From contig JASBRV010000067.1 in the NCBI GenBank assembly GCA_030149295.1, forward strand, positions 1 to 64,000: a DNA stretch of 64,000 bases, given 5' to 3'. The translations under genes and the position numbers were made by a program. Of this stretch, positions 47,043 to 57,803 are shown piece by piece; the first letter of the stretch is position 1, and each line of letters begins with the position of its first letter. The notes beneath the pieces were generated by a model that searched no databases, had not been told where the DNA came from, and saw only the letters and a program-made list of their open reading frames with translations. This DNA is from Bacteriovoracales bacterium (GTDB taxonomy: Bacteria; Bdellovibrionota; Bacteriovoracia; Bacteriovoracales; Bacteriovoracaceae).

Positions 47043-47970
47043 TAGCACCTTTGGCAACACCCTCGTAGGCCCTAACAGTAATCTTTGGTCCTTCACCAAT
47101 ATGCTCACGGAGCAATCTAGCAAAAAGCATCGAAAGATTCTCTACTGTGGACTCTTCTTCCATAATAAAGACCTCATTACCAGGTAAACTCCCTTTAAAT
47201 TCACCCTGACCTGAAGTGTAGCCAATGTGAATAGCAGGAATATCCTCTAGAACACCAGTAGGAATTTTTCCTTCATTAGCGGCGAGTACCTCTTCTTTAT
47301 TCTGGATATTTTCCCATTTACAAAAGTGAATAGAGCCCTTGAAAAGTTCTTCTGCCAAGTACCATTCGAGTTGATTGTCTTCTACTCCATTAATAAACAC
47401 ATCCACGGTATTCTTGTGGCCATGAAAGAGCCTTTGGCAGTTTCCATAGTGTTCTTTAAGACCATGAGTATAGTGAAAGGTTGCCTTTTCAGGAGGAAGA
47501 TCTTCGTCCTCTAAGGAAATGCGAACTGCTGTCACCGTTTCCGGCATTTCTTTTAGAATAATGGTTTCAAGATAAGTGGCAATGGTCTCTTTTGAGACGT
47601 GATGAAAAGGTAGCTCACAAATGCCCTCTTCTGGGCACTCGTAATGGATAGGCATGTCGTTAAGGCCATAACTGTATTGAAAACTAAGGCGAGAACCATC
47701 TAACTTCTCTGGCAATCCAGAGGGTACGACTAAACGATGATCGCAATCCCTATCAATGATCTCTTTGACCTTCTTCTTAGCGTAGCTAAAATCGTAAACC
47801 ACACCCTCTTTATCTGTTTTTCCAATAAATTCGACATGAACCTTAAGTGCATCTCCTACAACACCTCTGTGATCATCTAGATAAGCATAATCTAATACAG
47901 TGACGTTCTTATAAAAAAGCGAGATTTTCATCAGAGCCTCCAGGAGTGGTTCTAGACCATGTCTATACAA
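47029..47970 (-). CDS. Tandem 6-pyruvoyltetrahydropterin synthase (QueD)-like protein (start probably 47928)
   Basis: N-half VVYDFSYAKKKVKEIIDRDCDHRLVVP; C-half HGLKEHYGNCQRLFHGHKNTVDVFING. Confidence 0.78.
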   Translation of the reverse strand: MYRHGLEPLLEALMKISLFYKNVTVLDYAYLDDHRGVVGDALKVHVEFIGKTDKEGVVYDFSYAKKKVKEIIDRDCDHRLVVPSGLPEKLDGSRLSFQYSYGLNDMPIHYECPEEGICELPFHHVSKETIATYLETIILKEMPETVTAVRISLEDEDLPPEKATFHYTHGLKEHYGNCQRLFHGHKNTVDVFINGVEDNQLEWYLAEELFKGSIHFCKWENIQNKEEVLAANEGKIPTGVLEDIPAIHIGYTSGQGEFKGSLPGNEVFIMEEESTVENLSMLFARLLREHIGEGPKITVRAYEGVAKGAITSL

Positions 47971-48084
47971 TTAACCTTGCTTTTGGCAGCTTAACCCAAT
48001 ATAACTGGTTGAGTCCATAAAATACGCCACTTTTGAGCTTATTTTATATAGACAGGCTATAATGCCAAACGGGAGCAAACCGCC

Positions 48085-49035
48085 ATGTTAAAACGTAATG
48101 AGTACAATCAAGCAAAAGTTGTTAAAGGTGACCACAAAGACATCGTTAATTGTGCTGTCAAAGACGAATCAGGTCTCAACGACTTTCAAAAGCTCCCAAA
48201 TAATCACGGTGTCATGATTCCTCGTGTAGGCATTGAACGTTTTCGAGTGCCTCTGAACTATCGTCATGCAGATGGCGAAATCATGAACCATGATACTGAA
48301 GCTTCCATGTATGTTAGCCTCAGTGCCGATAAAACCGGTGTCAACATGAGCCGCTTTTGCCAAGTTCTACAAGACGAAGCCTCTCGATCTCCTGTTGATA
48401 ATGACTTTTTCAAAAGGGTCCTTCGTCGCTTTAGAAGTGATCTCAGAGACTATGAAACAGAAAAGCTGATTCCTCTGGCTGAGTTAAAGCTGACTTTTTC
48501 CTATGCTACCAAACAGCCCTCTCTCAAGAGTGGAAACTGGGGTTGGCAATATTATCAATGCGAAATGAAGGGAATTGAGAATTCTCTTGGTGAAGTGACA
48601 ATGGCCCTCACCATTAATTATGAATACAGCTCAACTTGCCCGTGTAGCTTATCCATGGCTAAGCAATATGAAGACGATTTTCGCAGCGGAAAGACCACTG
48701 AAGGCAATGGCATAGCGACTGCCCACTCTCAACGATCTAACGCCAAAACGACCGTTTTCTACAAAATGGAAAATGCCATAACCATTGAGGATTTAGTGGT
48801 CCTTCTTAGAGAGGCCCTTCCTACTGAGACCCAAAGCCTCGTAAAGAGATTGGATGAGCAGGCATTTGCCATTCTCAACGGAGAAAACCCCATTTTTGTT
48901 GAGCATGTTGCCCGCAGATTGAGTCATGCCCTGGATTCTGACGAAAGAATCCTCGATTGGAATGTCCATATTGAACATTGGGAATCTTTACATAGTCATA
49001 ATGCCGTCGCCTTTATCCAAAAGGAAAGACAGTAG
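48085..49035 (+). CDS. folE2: GTP cyclohydrolase FolE2
   Basis: VGIERFRVPLNYRH; STCPCSLSMAKQYEDDF; AIATAHSQRSNAK-like region typical of FolE2. Confidence 0.92.
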   Translation: MLKRNEYNQAKVVKGDHKDIVNCAVKDESGLNDFQKLPNNHGVMIPRVGIERFRVPLNYRHADGEIMNHDTEASMYVSLSADKTGVNMSRFCQVLQDEASRSPVDNDFFKRVLRRFRSDLRDYETEKLIPLAELKLTFSYATKQPSLKSGNWGWQYYQCEMKGIENSLGEVTMALTINYEYSSTCPCSLSMAKQYEDDFRSGKTTEGNGIATAHSQRSNAKTTVFYKMENAITIEDLVVLLREALPTETQSLVKRLDEQAFAILNGENPIFVEHVARRLSHALDSDERILDWNVHIEHWESLHSHNAVAFIQKERQ

Positions 49036-49176
49036 TTTGTAAATTCAACAACTTAACGCATCAAATCAAACATTTCAGATGTAAGTTTTTTTTATGGCTA
49101 CTATAACTAATGGTTAGTTGTATCTCGCGCCTATTTACCATAATATCCCCCGACAATCCTACCTTCGGAGAGAGAA

Positions 49177-52100
49177 ATGGTGAATGTGAAAAACGTTTTA
49201 ATTATGACTATGACCGCTGCTTTGGCCCTTACAGGCTGTTCTAAAAAAGCAGAAATCGAAAATCAGCCTCTCGAACTTATCAGTGGTGACCTCTTTTCTA
49301 ACAGACCTATTAATGTAGAGAGTGTGGTTGTTTTACTAAAGTTAGATAACCCTTCACTGATTGAAAGTGGAACCTACCAAAATGGTGTCCTAGAAATAAA
49401 CGAAGAGGCTAAAGCAGCTCTTTTGGCCGAACAAGCTGAGACAGTCGCAAAGGCTAAGGCTCTCTCCGATGATGTTAGACTTCTCTTTTCCTATAAGTTT
49501 GCCCTTAATGGTGTTGCCCTATCTGTTCCCCTTGGACTTTATGACCAAGTAGAGACATTAGGAACTGTGGCCCGTGCAGAAAAAGAAGTTCTCTTTGAAA
49601 GACCAGTGCTTTCCGCTTCACAAAAGAAGGCCCAATTAAAGGCCCTTCAAGAAGCGACAGAAATTGCTCAAAAGAAAAGCCCTAATCCATTTGCTGTCAC
49701 AAGCGTTACCCATATCGGTGCTGATCAAGTTCATGCTCAAGGCTTCAAAGGAAAAGGCGTAAAAGTGGGAATCATCGACACTGGTGTCGACTTTACTCAT
49801 AAAATGCTCGGTGGAAACGGCGACGTTGAAGCTTTTAAGACGATGGACAAAGAAAAAGAAACTCCCCTTTTTCCTAATCAAAAAGTTGTCGGTGGTTATG
49901 ACTTCACAGGTCCTGATTACTCCCCAGGTTCAATTTTAAAGTCTTGGAGAATTCCACGTCCCGATGTTAATCCCATGGATGAAGGTGGACACGGAACTCA
50001 CGTTGCTGGTTCTGTTGCTGGTATAGGTGACGGTGTTAATACATACGATGGTGTCGCTCCAGAAGCTGATATTTATGCCCTTAAGGTTTTTGGAAATAAT
50101 GGTGGTACTAGTGACACAGTTGTTATCGCTGCAATGGAATGGGCGATGGACCCAAACCAAGATATGGACCCAAGTGACCGTCTTGATGTTCTCAACCTTT
50201 CTCTCGGTGGTGGTTTTGGTAAACCAAATATCCTCTACTCTCTTGCAGTCAAAAATTTAGCTAAAGTTGGCATCATCTCAGTGATGTCTGCTGGTAACTC
50301 TGGAGCAACCCCCTTTATTACGGGCGCACCAGGAACATCTGAAGATGGTCTCTCTGTAGGAGCATCTGTTGATGGAATGGAAAAGAATTGGACCTTTGAT
50401 GCAACAAAGGTTTCTTCTCCAAGCTTAGGAAATATTTTAGAAAGAAGATTTACAGCTTCTTTTGCCCCTCTCCCAAGTGAAGTGGATGTAAAAGGAAAGC
50501 TCGTTTATGTTGGTGATGCCACTAGCGACTTTGATCAAGCGACAATTGACCAACTTAATGGCCACGTCGCCCTTATTGATCGTGGTGGCAATCCCTTTGT
50601 TGAAAAAGTGAATCGTGCTGAAGCAGCTGGTGCTATTGCGGTAGTCATTGCCAATAACCAGCCTGGTTCACCTATTTTTATGGGTGGAGAAGGTAAAGCT
50701 GGAATTACGGCCGTTATGGTTTCACAAGACACCGGGGTTTTAATTAAAGACGCCATGGCCAAGGGTGAAGATGTCGTTGTTGAGTTTACACCTGAAGAAC
50801 AAGTCAAAACCCCTGAAGTCATTGATACCATCACTGGTTTCTCTTCACAGGGACCGCGAAGTGAAGATGGTCTCATTAAGCCTGAAATCGTAGCTCCTGG
50901 TTTTCAAATCATCTCTGCCTCTGCTGGTGAAGGTGATAAAGGCGTTGCTCTTAATGGAACTTCTATGTCTGCTCCTCATATGGCAGGAGTCATGGCGCTC
51001 TTAAAACAAGCTAAGCCCTCACTCAACACAGCTCAAGCAAAAGCTCTTGTGATGAATACGGCCACTCCCATGAAAGACGAAGCTGGAAATACTTACTCTG
51101 TTACTCGTCAAGGTGCTGGACTTGTAAATCCTTTTAAAGCTGTTAGTGCAAAAATCATCGCCACTCCTGCAGCTCTAAGTTTAGGAACTTTTCAATTAGA
51201 AGAGAAGAAAGCTGTTAGAAAAGAACTTCAGATCTTTAATACGACAAACAAAGAAAAGACTCTTGAAGTCACTTTTAAAAGTACAAACGGGACTAAAAAT
51301 ATTGCGGCCGTCAGTAAAACCGTAACCGTACCTGCCCTGACAACTCAAAGTATGAAAATGACGATTTCTATGTTGGCCACAAAAGAAGCTCCTGTAGAAT
51401 TTCATGAGGGGCACATCTCTATTAAAGAAGGTAACGAGATTCTCGCTGTCATTCCAGTGCTAGGTGTATCGAAAAGACTGTCACGTGTCGCTACAGATGA
51501 GCTAAAAGTCTATGCTACAGCTCAAGAAGATGCAATCGATGCCCTCGCGGAACTTAAACTTTCCAACAAAAGCCAAAATACTGGTGTTGTCGAAGTTTTC
51601 AACTTACTTGGTACAGATAAGAGAAAGCCCACAGGTGGTACTAACGCTGATATTCTCTCACGCTCTTGTGACCTTCAAGCAGTTGGCTATAGAATCGTAA
51701 AAAGAAATGACCGTTCCATGCTTCAAATTGGGATGAAGATTTACGCTCCGGTAAGTAACTGGCAAGCTTGTGAGCTTTCCGTGAGGATTGATGGTGATGG
51801 TGATGGAGAAGCTGATCAGGAAATCGGAGGACTTCCTCATACTTACCTCTCTGGATTAGCAGCACTCGTTCCAGCAGGATTTTACTCGGTTCTTTTAGAT
51901 CATAAAAAAGCCGTTCAAATCCGTACCGCCTATGAGCAAAATATTGTTGCCAATGAAGGACGTCCCACCACTGAACTAAGTTATGTTCCGGCACTCTTGG
52001 ATGTTCAGCTGATGAAAGGCTATGCAAATTCTAATTTGGCCATTCTTGAGCTTGATCTTGCCAATATCGCAAGAACTGACGAAGGAAGAATTCGTATCAA

Positions 52101-52365
52101 ACCCACTATGTTTAATGAGGGCGGTATTGAATACGAAGATAACCTTCAAGAAAGATGGTTTACCATTTCACCGCAAGAAAGAGAGCAATCCTTTAGAGAT
52201 ATTCCTGAAGCCTTCACTCTTGCCCCAGGTGAATCTAAAACTGTTGAATTAACAAAAGGCTTTGGAAGCGAAAATTTAATGATCGCCTCTCCAACAAACC
52301 TTCAGATCGGAAATCGCCAAACAACAGTTGGCGCAGGACTAGAGATCGTTAAACCAACATTCTAA
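49177..52365 (+). CDS. S8 subtilisin-like lipoprotein protease with PA domain
   Basis: Lipobox LALTGC; VGIIDTGVDFTH, GGHGTHVAGSVAG, LNGTSMSAPHMAG; GHVALIDRGGNPFVEKVNRAEAAGAIAVVIAN. Confidence 0.95.
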   Translation: MVNVKNVLIMTMTAALALTGCSKKAEIENQPLELISGDLFSNRPINVESVVVLLKLDNPSLIESGTYQNGVLEINEEAKAALLAEQAETVAKAKALSDDVRLLFSYKFALNGVALSVPLGLYDQVETLGTVARAEKEVLFERPVLSASQKKAQLKALQEATEIAQKKSPNPFAVTSVTHIGADQVHAQGFKGKGVKVGIIDTGVDFTHKMLGGNGDVEAFKTMDKEKETPLFPNQKVVGGYDFTGPDYSPGSILKSWRIPRPDVNPMDEGGHGTHVAGSVAGIGDGVNTYDGVAPEADIYALKVFGNNGGTSDTVVIAAMEWAMDPNQDMDPSDRLDVLNLSLGGGFGKPNILYSLAVKNLAKVGIISVMSAGNSGATPFITGAPGTSEDGLSVGASVDGMEKNWTFDATKVSSPSLGNILERRFTASFAPLPSEVDVKGKLVYVGDATSDFDQATIDQLNGHVALIDRGGNPFVEKVNRAEAAGAIAVVIANNQPGSPIFMGGEGKAGITAVMVSQDTGVLIKDAMAKGEDVVVEFTPEEQVKTPEVIDTITGFSSQGPRSEDGLIKPEIVAPGFQIISASAGEGDKGVALNGTSMSAPHMAGVMALLKQAKPSLNTAQAKALVMNTATPMKDEAGNTYSVTRQGAGLVNPFKAVSAKIIATPAALSLGTFQLEEKKAVRKELQIFNTTNKEKTLEVTFKSTNGTKNIAAVSKTVTVPALTTQSMKMTISMLATKEAPVEFHEGHISIKEGNEILAVIPVLGVSKRLSRVATDELKVYATAQEDAIDALAELKLSNKSQNTGVVEVFNLLGTDKRKPTGGTNADILSRSCDLQAVGYRIVKRNDRSMLQIGMKIYAPVSNWQACELSVRIDGDGDGEADQEIGGLPHTYLSGLAALVPAGFYSVLLDHKKAVQIRTAYEQNIVANEGRPTTELSYVPALLDVQLMKGYANSNLAILELDLANIARTDEGRIRIKPTMFNEGGIEYEDNLQERWFTISPQEREQSFRDIPEAFTLAPGESKTVELTKGFGSENLMIASPTNLQIGNRQTTVGAGLEIVKPTF

Positions 52366-52377
52366 AAAGAATAGACT

Positions 52378-52410
52378 TAGTCCACCTCAATCGAGGTGGA
52401 CTATTTTTTT
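52378..52410 (+). terminator. Intrinsic terminator overlapping the rmuC 3' end
   Basis: TAGTCCACCTCaatcGAGGTGGACTATTTTTTT; the minus-strand rmuC VHLD-stop lies inside the hairpin. Confidence 0.85.
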
Positions 52411-53370
52411 GAAACGCTCTGATAACTTTCTCTGGCTAATATGGATTTTCTCTACATCCTTAGCGACCGTGCCTAAATGTTTAGAAAGGTCTTCCCATCG
52501 CTCATCAAAACGACCAAAGTCTTGCTCTAATTTATTGATCTCATTTCGTATTTCTTCCATATGCTGACTTCTTTCAACATTTCTTAACACCGACTGCACC
52601 GTCGTTAGAATGGCTAAAAAAGTGGTGGGAGAGGATAACCAAACTCGCTTCTTAGCGGCATAATCTACAATATCCTGATGGTAGGCATGAACCTGAGAAA
52701 AGATGGCCTCAGCGGGTAAAAAGAGAACTGCTTGCTCAGATGTTTCATTGGGAATGATATATTTCGAAGAAATATCATCAATATGTTTTTTTAAATTTTT
52801 CCCAAATTCTTTCTGAGCAGTGTTACGCTCACTCTCGGCCAATTCCTCATCTACCATTTTTTGATAATTCTCTAGAGGAAACTTGGCATCAACCGCTAAG
52901 AGACCTAGTGGAGAGGGCAAATGCAAAACAGCATCTGCCATTTTACCATTAGAAAGCGTGTGTTGAAGATCATAGACCTTCCCCTTTGCCTCACCAAAAA
53001 CACTTACTAAGATTTGCTCAAGCTGAATTTCACCAAAGATGCCTCTGGTCTTTTTATCCGTGAGAACATTTTGAAGGTGAACGACATTCTCTGATAAGGA
53101 GGCCATTTGCTTTTGAGCTGAATCGACAAGAACCAGACGCTCCATAACCTCACTTAAAGTTTTTCGCGATCTTTCGAGCCCATCACCAATTTTTCGATCG
53201 AGAGAATCACGTAAGGATTGAAACTCTTGAGACTGATAAAATTTTTGGCGATCTTGAAACTCACTTAAGTTTTTTAAGAGGACATTTTCCATCCCTTGCC
53301 TTTTATTAATAATAAGAATTAATACGAGAACACAATTCAAAAGGCCGAGACCAATAAGGGCCATTTCCAT
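52387..53370 (-). CDS. rmuC: DNA recombination protein RmuC
   Basis: RGIFGEIQLEQIL; DAVLHLPSPLGLLAVDAKFPLENYQKMVD; AVLFLPAEAIFSQ. Confidence 0.9.
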   Translation of the reverse strand: MEMALIGLGLLNCVLVLILIINKRQGMENVLLKNLSEFQDRQKFYQSQEFQSLRDSLDRKIGDGLERSRKTLSEVMERLVLVDSAQKQMASLSENVVHLQNVLTDKKTRGIFGEIQLEQILVSVFGEAKGKVYDLQHTLSNGKMADAVLHLPSPLGLLAVDAKFPLENYQKMVDEELAESERNTAQKEFGKNLKKHIDDISSKYIIPNETSEQAVLFLPAEAIFSQVHAYHQDIVDYAAKKRVWLSSPTTFLAILTTVQSVLRNVERSQHMEEIRNEINKLEQDFGRFDERWEDLSKHLGTVAKDVEKIHISQRKLSERFKKIVHLD

Positions 53371-53378
53371 AAGAATTC

Positions 53379-54116
53379 CTAATGTAAAATTTGGGCTAAA
53401 AATTCAATTGATCGTGGATGTTTAGGTTGAGAAAAGAAAGTATGAGGATCAGCTTCTTCAACAATCTCTCCCTCATCCATGAAGATCACCCTATCGGCTA
53501 CCTGCTTAGCAAAACCCATCTCATGAGTCACACAGAGCATGGTCATTCCCTCTTTGGCTAAATCAACCATAACATCTAAAACTTCTTTTACCATTTCAGG
53601 GTCCAAAGCGGAGGTTGGCTCATCAAAGAGCATCACCTTTGGTTTCATACATAGACTTCTTGCAATGGCGACTCTCTGTTGCTGACCTCCACTTAATTGA
53701 CCTGGGTATTTGTGGGCTTGATCAGCAATCGCAACTCTCTCTAATAACTCCATGGCTAACTTTTCTGCCTGATCTTTAGGAGTATTTTTAACCCAAATAG
53801 GGGCTAAGGTGAGGTTTTCAAGAATTGTTAAATGGGGAAAGAGATTAAAGTGTTGGAAGACCATTCCCACTTCTTTTCTTATATTTTGGAGATTTTTTAA
53901 ATTGTCGTTTAGGATGATGTTATCGATACTAATACGTCCACTTTGGTGTTTTTCTAAACGATTAAGGCATCTAATAAGAGTGGACTTGCCGCTACCGGAT
54001 GGGCCGCAAATGACGATTTTCTCTCCTTCAGAAACATTAAGAGTAATGTTTTTGAGGACATGAAATTCATCGAACCATTTATTAACTTCATCCATATGAA
54101 TCATAGTTTTATTCAT
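53379..54116 (-). CDS. aapP: Polar amino-acid ABC transporter ATP-binding protein
   Basis: [45 protein letters not shown]. Confidence 0.95.
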   Translation of the reverse strand: MNKTMIHMDEVNKWFDEFHVLKNITLNVSEGEKIVICGPSGSGKSTLIRCLNRLEKHQSGRISIDNIILNDNLKNLQNIRKEVGMVFQHFNLFPHLTILENLTLAPIWVKNTPKDQAEKLAMELLERVAIADQAHKYPGQLSGGQQQRVAIARSLCMKPKVMLFDEPTSALDPEMVKEVLDVMVDLAKEGMTMLCVTHEMGFAKQVADRVIFMDEGEIVEEADPHTFFSQPKHPRSIEFLAQILH

Positions 54117-55192
54117 GAACGAGCTCCGTATGAAAACTCTCTTTCAAGTCGGCTTGAATAGCGAGACATTGAAAAACAAAAGATAAAATAAATTATTGAA
54201 ACAAAAAGGTAGGCTTCAACTGAAAAACCTAACCATTCGGGGTCTTTGAGGGATGTTTTTGTGGTCATTAGGAGGTCACTCAAAGCAATAATAACCACAA
54301 GAGAGGTATCTTTAAACATTCCAATGGCCGTATTGACAGTGGGAGGAATTACAATTTTGAGGGCTTGAGGAAGGATGACTTTAGTCATTTTTTGAAAATA
54401 ATTTAGCCCTAAAGAGTCGGCGGCTTCATATTGCCCAGAATCTACTGCAGATAAGCCTCCCCTGACCACCTCGGCCATATAAGCAGACATAAACATGATA
54501 ATAGCAGCTTGGGCACGAAGGAGCTTGGGAAGATTCCAACCATCAGGAAGAAAAAGGGGAAACATAACAGAGGCCATGAAAAGTAAACTAATCATTGGAA
54601 CACCTCTAATAAGCTCTATGTATATGACACAGACACTTTTAATAAGTGGCAATTTTCCTGTTCTTCCCAATGCCAAAAGAATTCCTATTGGATAAGCAAA
54701 TAAGATTCCAATAAATGAAAGGATGAGAGTCAAAGGTAATCCCCCCCATTTCCCAACGTCGACACTTTCAAGCCCAAGACCTCCTCCCATTAGCCAACTA
54801 CTCATGAGAAAAATGGAAATCCAATACTTAATAAGGCCTTTATTCCACCTTTTAGGATCACGACTAAAAAAACAAAGTCCCACTAAAAGAATCATAAAGG
54901 CGATAGGTCGCCATAAATGTTCTCGAGGATAAAAACCAAAAATGATGAACTCGAATTTTTCTCTTATAAAAACTAGGCATGCCCCTTCTGCTTGTCGACA
55001 TGTTTGTGCAGTCCCTTCCCAAACACCTTTAACGATGAGCCAGTCAAAGAAGCTACCTAGGGCCTTAATTAAGAGGCAGGTGATGATGATGGATATGGCC
55101 GAGTTCTTAGGATTAGAGAATAGATTAGCCTTTAGCCATTTCGCCACTCCATCCATAAAAGGGATTTTTCTCTTTTCGGGGTTCTTGATCAC
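54113..55192 (-). CDS. aapM: Amino-acid ABC transporter permease (AapM-like)
   Basis: [42 protein letters not shown]. Confidence 0.9.
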   Translation of the reverse strand: MIKNPEKRKIPFMDGVAKWLKANLFSNPKNSAISIIITCLLIKALGSFFDWLIVKGVWEGTAQTCRQAEGACLVFIREKFEFIIFGFYPREHLWRPIAFMILLVGLCFFSRDPKRWNKGLIKYWISIFLMSSWLMGGGLGLESVDVGKWGGLPLTLILSFIGILFAYPIGILLALGRTGKLPLIKSVCVIYIELIRGVPMISLLFMASVMFPLFLPDGWNLPKLLRAQAAIIMFMSAYMAEVVRGGLSAVDSGQYEAADSLGLNYFQKMTKVILPQALKIVIPPTVNTAIGMFKDTSLVVIIALSDLLMTTKTSLKDPEWLGFSVEAYLFVSIIYFIFCFSMSRYSSRLEREFSYGARS

Positions 55193-56427
55193 ACCTGTGC
55201 CCCTCTTTGAATGAGTTTTGTCTTCTTATTATAAAGATTCATAAAAAGAGAAGTACTGAGGCTAAAGAATAAATAAACGACCATGATCATTAAAACGGCT
55301 TCAATTGCCTGACCTGTTTGATTCATGGTTGTATTCGCAACACTGACAAAATCAGGATATCCAATACCAACAGCAAGAGAGCTATTTTTAATGAGATTAA
55401 GTATCTGAGAGGTCATTGGTGGAATAATGACCCGCAGACTCTGAGGAAGGATCACTAACCTCAATGTCATGGTCCTAGAAAGCCCCAATGCCCTAGAAGC
55501 CTCCCATTGGCCTCGAGAGACAGACTCAATACCGGCACGAACAATCTCTGCATTAAATGCAGATGTGTAAACGACAAGACCAATGATTAAAGCCGAAAAT
55601 TCGGGAGAAATAGTCATTCCACCATTAAAGTTAAAACCTCCAAGGACTGGAAAGTCTATTTTCCGTGGAGCTCCTCCCAACAACCACACTAGCAAAGGAA
55701 GACCAAAAAGATAGAGAAGATGAAATGGCCAGGAGGGCTTACTTTTCCCTTTCTCCTCTTTCCTTTTTTTAAGAAAATGATTTGTTAAAAAAGAAGCTAG
55801 CAAGCCTAAAACTAAACTCATCTTTACCCAAAACCAAATAGGATTTTCTTGAAAAACAGGAAAGACAATTCCTCGCTGAGAGAGAAACACATTAGGAAAA
55901 GGCTCTAAGGCTTCTTTGACACTAGGAAAGACTTCTATGAAGACCGCGTACCAAAAGAAAAGCTGCAACAAGAGAGGAATATTTCGAATCACCTCAACAT
56001 AAGCTTGGCTTAGTTTTGCAATTAGCCAATGCTCAGAAAGACGGCAAATACCTACACATACTCCAAGTAAGATGGCTAAAATATTGCCGATGACGGCAAC
56101 CTTGAGTGTATTAAGTACACCGACCCATAAGGCAAGAGCATAAGAGTCATCGGCCCAATACTCAATACTACTCTCTGAAATTTCAAAGCCTGCTTCTTGT
56201 GATAAGAAACCAAAACCAGAGGCAGTACCTTGCTGCTTCAGGTTAGCCTGAGTATTGTAAACGAGAAAAGAGACGAGCGCGGCCACTATCAAGAGAATAA
56301 GTGTTTGGAATATCCATGCCCTTTTTTTGGGATCATTCCACAAGGAAGCTGAGTCTTTTAACATGTGAAATATTGTAGAGAGAAGGCCTACACCTGACAA
56401 CATTACCCGACCTAAGTACTCGGTCAC
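55189..56427 (-). CDS. aapQ: Amino-acid ABC transporter permease (AapQ-like)
   Basis: VEVIRNIPLLLQLFFWYAVF; FNAEIVRAGIESVSRGQWEASRALGLS. Confidence 0.9.
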   Translation of the reverse strand: MTEYLGRVMLSGVGLLSTIFHMLKDSASLWNDPKKRAWIFQTLILLIVAALVSFLVYNTQANLKQQGTASGFGFLSQEAGFEISESSIEYWADDSYALALWVGVLNTLKVAVIGNILAILLGVCVGICRLSEHWLIAKLSQAYVEVIRNIPLLLQLFFWYAVFIEVFPSVKEALEPFPNVFLSQRGIVFPVFQENPIWFWVKMSLVLGLLASFLTNHFLKKRKEEKGKSKPSWPFHLLYLFGLPLLVWLLGGAPRKIDFPVLGGFNFNGGMTISPEFSALIIGLVVYTSAFNAEIVRAGIESVSRGQWEASRALGLSRTMTLRLVILPQSLRVIIPPMTSQILNLIKNSSLAVGIGYPDFVSVANTTMNQTGQAIEAVLMIMVVYLFFSLSTSLFMNLYNKKTKLIQRGAQV

Positions 56428-56468
56428 ATTTTTATGACGAAAAGCTTCCGTTTTTCTAAAATCTTCCT

Positions 56469-57803
56469 ATGAAAATAATTATTTGCACTCTTTTACTATT
56501 TTTGTCCCCTGGGATAGTTTGGGCCGATGATTTGCCCTTTCAAGCCTGCCAAAAAAAACTCTTATCAGGAAAAACAATTGAAGACTTTATATCCATAGAG
56601 AAAGAAAGCCTAGGTGAAGACAAAGAAAGCCAATACCTTAATCAACTCCTTAAATTAAAAGAGCAAAAAAACTGTGAAACCCTTCTCATGCATGCCAAAC
56701 TTGCAGACAATGGCCTACTCATCAATAGAACCCCTCTCGCTTCACAAATTTTAAAAACTTTCGACAATTTTCACACTGAGTGGCTTACCCCAGTCGATCT
56801 AGATCGCAACCCCCAATGCCAAGATAAATACCACGACGACTTTTATGACCCTCAATCACCGGCATACCATCTCACAAGGGCCTTATTCCAAGAAACTAGG
56901 AAAGTTTCCCTCGCAACAACAGCTTATGGGGATTTAAGAGTGGTCACGAAGGGTGAAAACCCGGAAAACTCAAAGAGTACGGGTATTTCAAAAGATCGTA
57001 TAAAAGAAATCCTAGGATTAGATAATAACTTCGAATTTAAAGGCGAGGGTGAAGTCATTGGTTACCTATACCAAAGACGCTTAAAGATGACCCCTCCTCC
57101 CCTAAGTCATATTGCAGAAAAAGACTCTTGGAAAAAGGAAATTCAAAGTAAAGCTTTTAAAGTTTTAGATCATCTCGGTGCTGGTCTATTAGGTAACTCA
57201 CGGTTTCTAGTACATTATGCTCCTCCAGAGGCCTATTCAAACGAAATTATTCGCTTTGATGGCAACAGAAAGCTTCCTCGACGTTTGGCAAAGGCCATTG
57301 TAGAAAATCTCTTGTGCATTCCCCTCAATGACCATAACCTCCCTTTTCAAGAGCCACCCCAATCTGAGGATCTATGGAAACATCCTCTTACCATGGAAAA
57401 GAAATGCGTAAATTGTCATGGGATTCTCGATCCCATCTCAGCAGGCCTTCGCCACTTAACTTTTATTAAAAGTAAAAAAAGTTGCTCAGACTTTCAACTT
57501 CTTATCCCTCACTTTTTCCAAACTCAAGGTAACGCTAATATTTGGAGTAAAAATGAAGAAAACCCATTTCATACCTCATTACCTGTTGGTTATTTTGGAG
57601 AAAAACGCTTTATTGGTATGAGTCAGCTTGGAAAACTTATTAGTGAACAACCAGAGTTCTTTCAGTGCCAAGTAAAAAAATATTTTTCCTTTTTAACTGG
57701 CAAAGAAATTGAAAATACAAGACTAAAGAGTTTAGCTAAAAAATACCAAGAACATCAAAATGGCATAAAGCTCCTAGGTGACATAATAAGAGCAATGAAA
57801 TGA
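56469..57803 (+). CDS. Secreted single-heme c-type cytochrome-like protein (possible planctomycete-type DUF1588/DUF1585 relative)
   Basis: Signal peptide; KKCVNCHGILDPISAGLRHL CxxCH motif. Confidence 0.6.
   Translation: MKIIICTLLLFLSPGIVWADDLPFQACQKKLLSGKTIEDFISIEKESLGEDKESQYLNQLLKLKEQKNCETLLMHAKLADNGLLINRTPLASQILKTFDNFHTEWLTPVDLDRNPQCQDKYHDDFYDPQSPAYHLTRALFQETRKVSLATTAYGDLRVVTKGENPENSKSTGISKDRIKEILGLDNNFEFKGEGEVIGYLYQRRLKMTPPPLSHIAEKDSWKKEIQSKAFKVLDHLGAGLLGNSRFLVHYAPPEAYSNEIIRFDGNRKLPRRLAKAIVENLLCIPLNDHNLPFQEPPQSEDLWKHPLTMEKKCVNCHGILDPISAGLRHLTFIKSKKSCSDFQLLIPHFFQTQGNANIWSKNEENPFHTSLPVGYFGEKRFIGMSQLGKLISEQPEFFQCQVKKYFSFLTGKEIENTRLKSLAKKYQEHQNGIKLLGDIIRAMK

Noticed and set aside
47971-48084. 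Queuosine (preQ1) riboswitch between the PTPS-like gene and folE2
   Set aside because: A TATAAT box at 48059 is visible but it sits too close to folE2 to leave room for a preQ1 aptamer, and no aptamer motif was seen.
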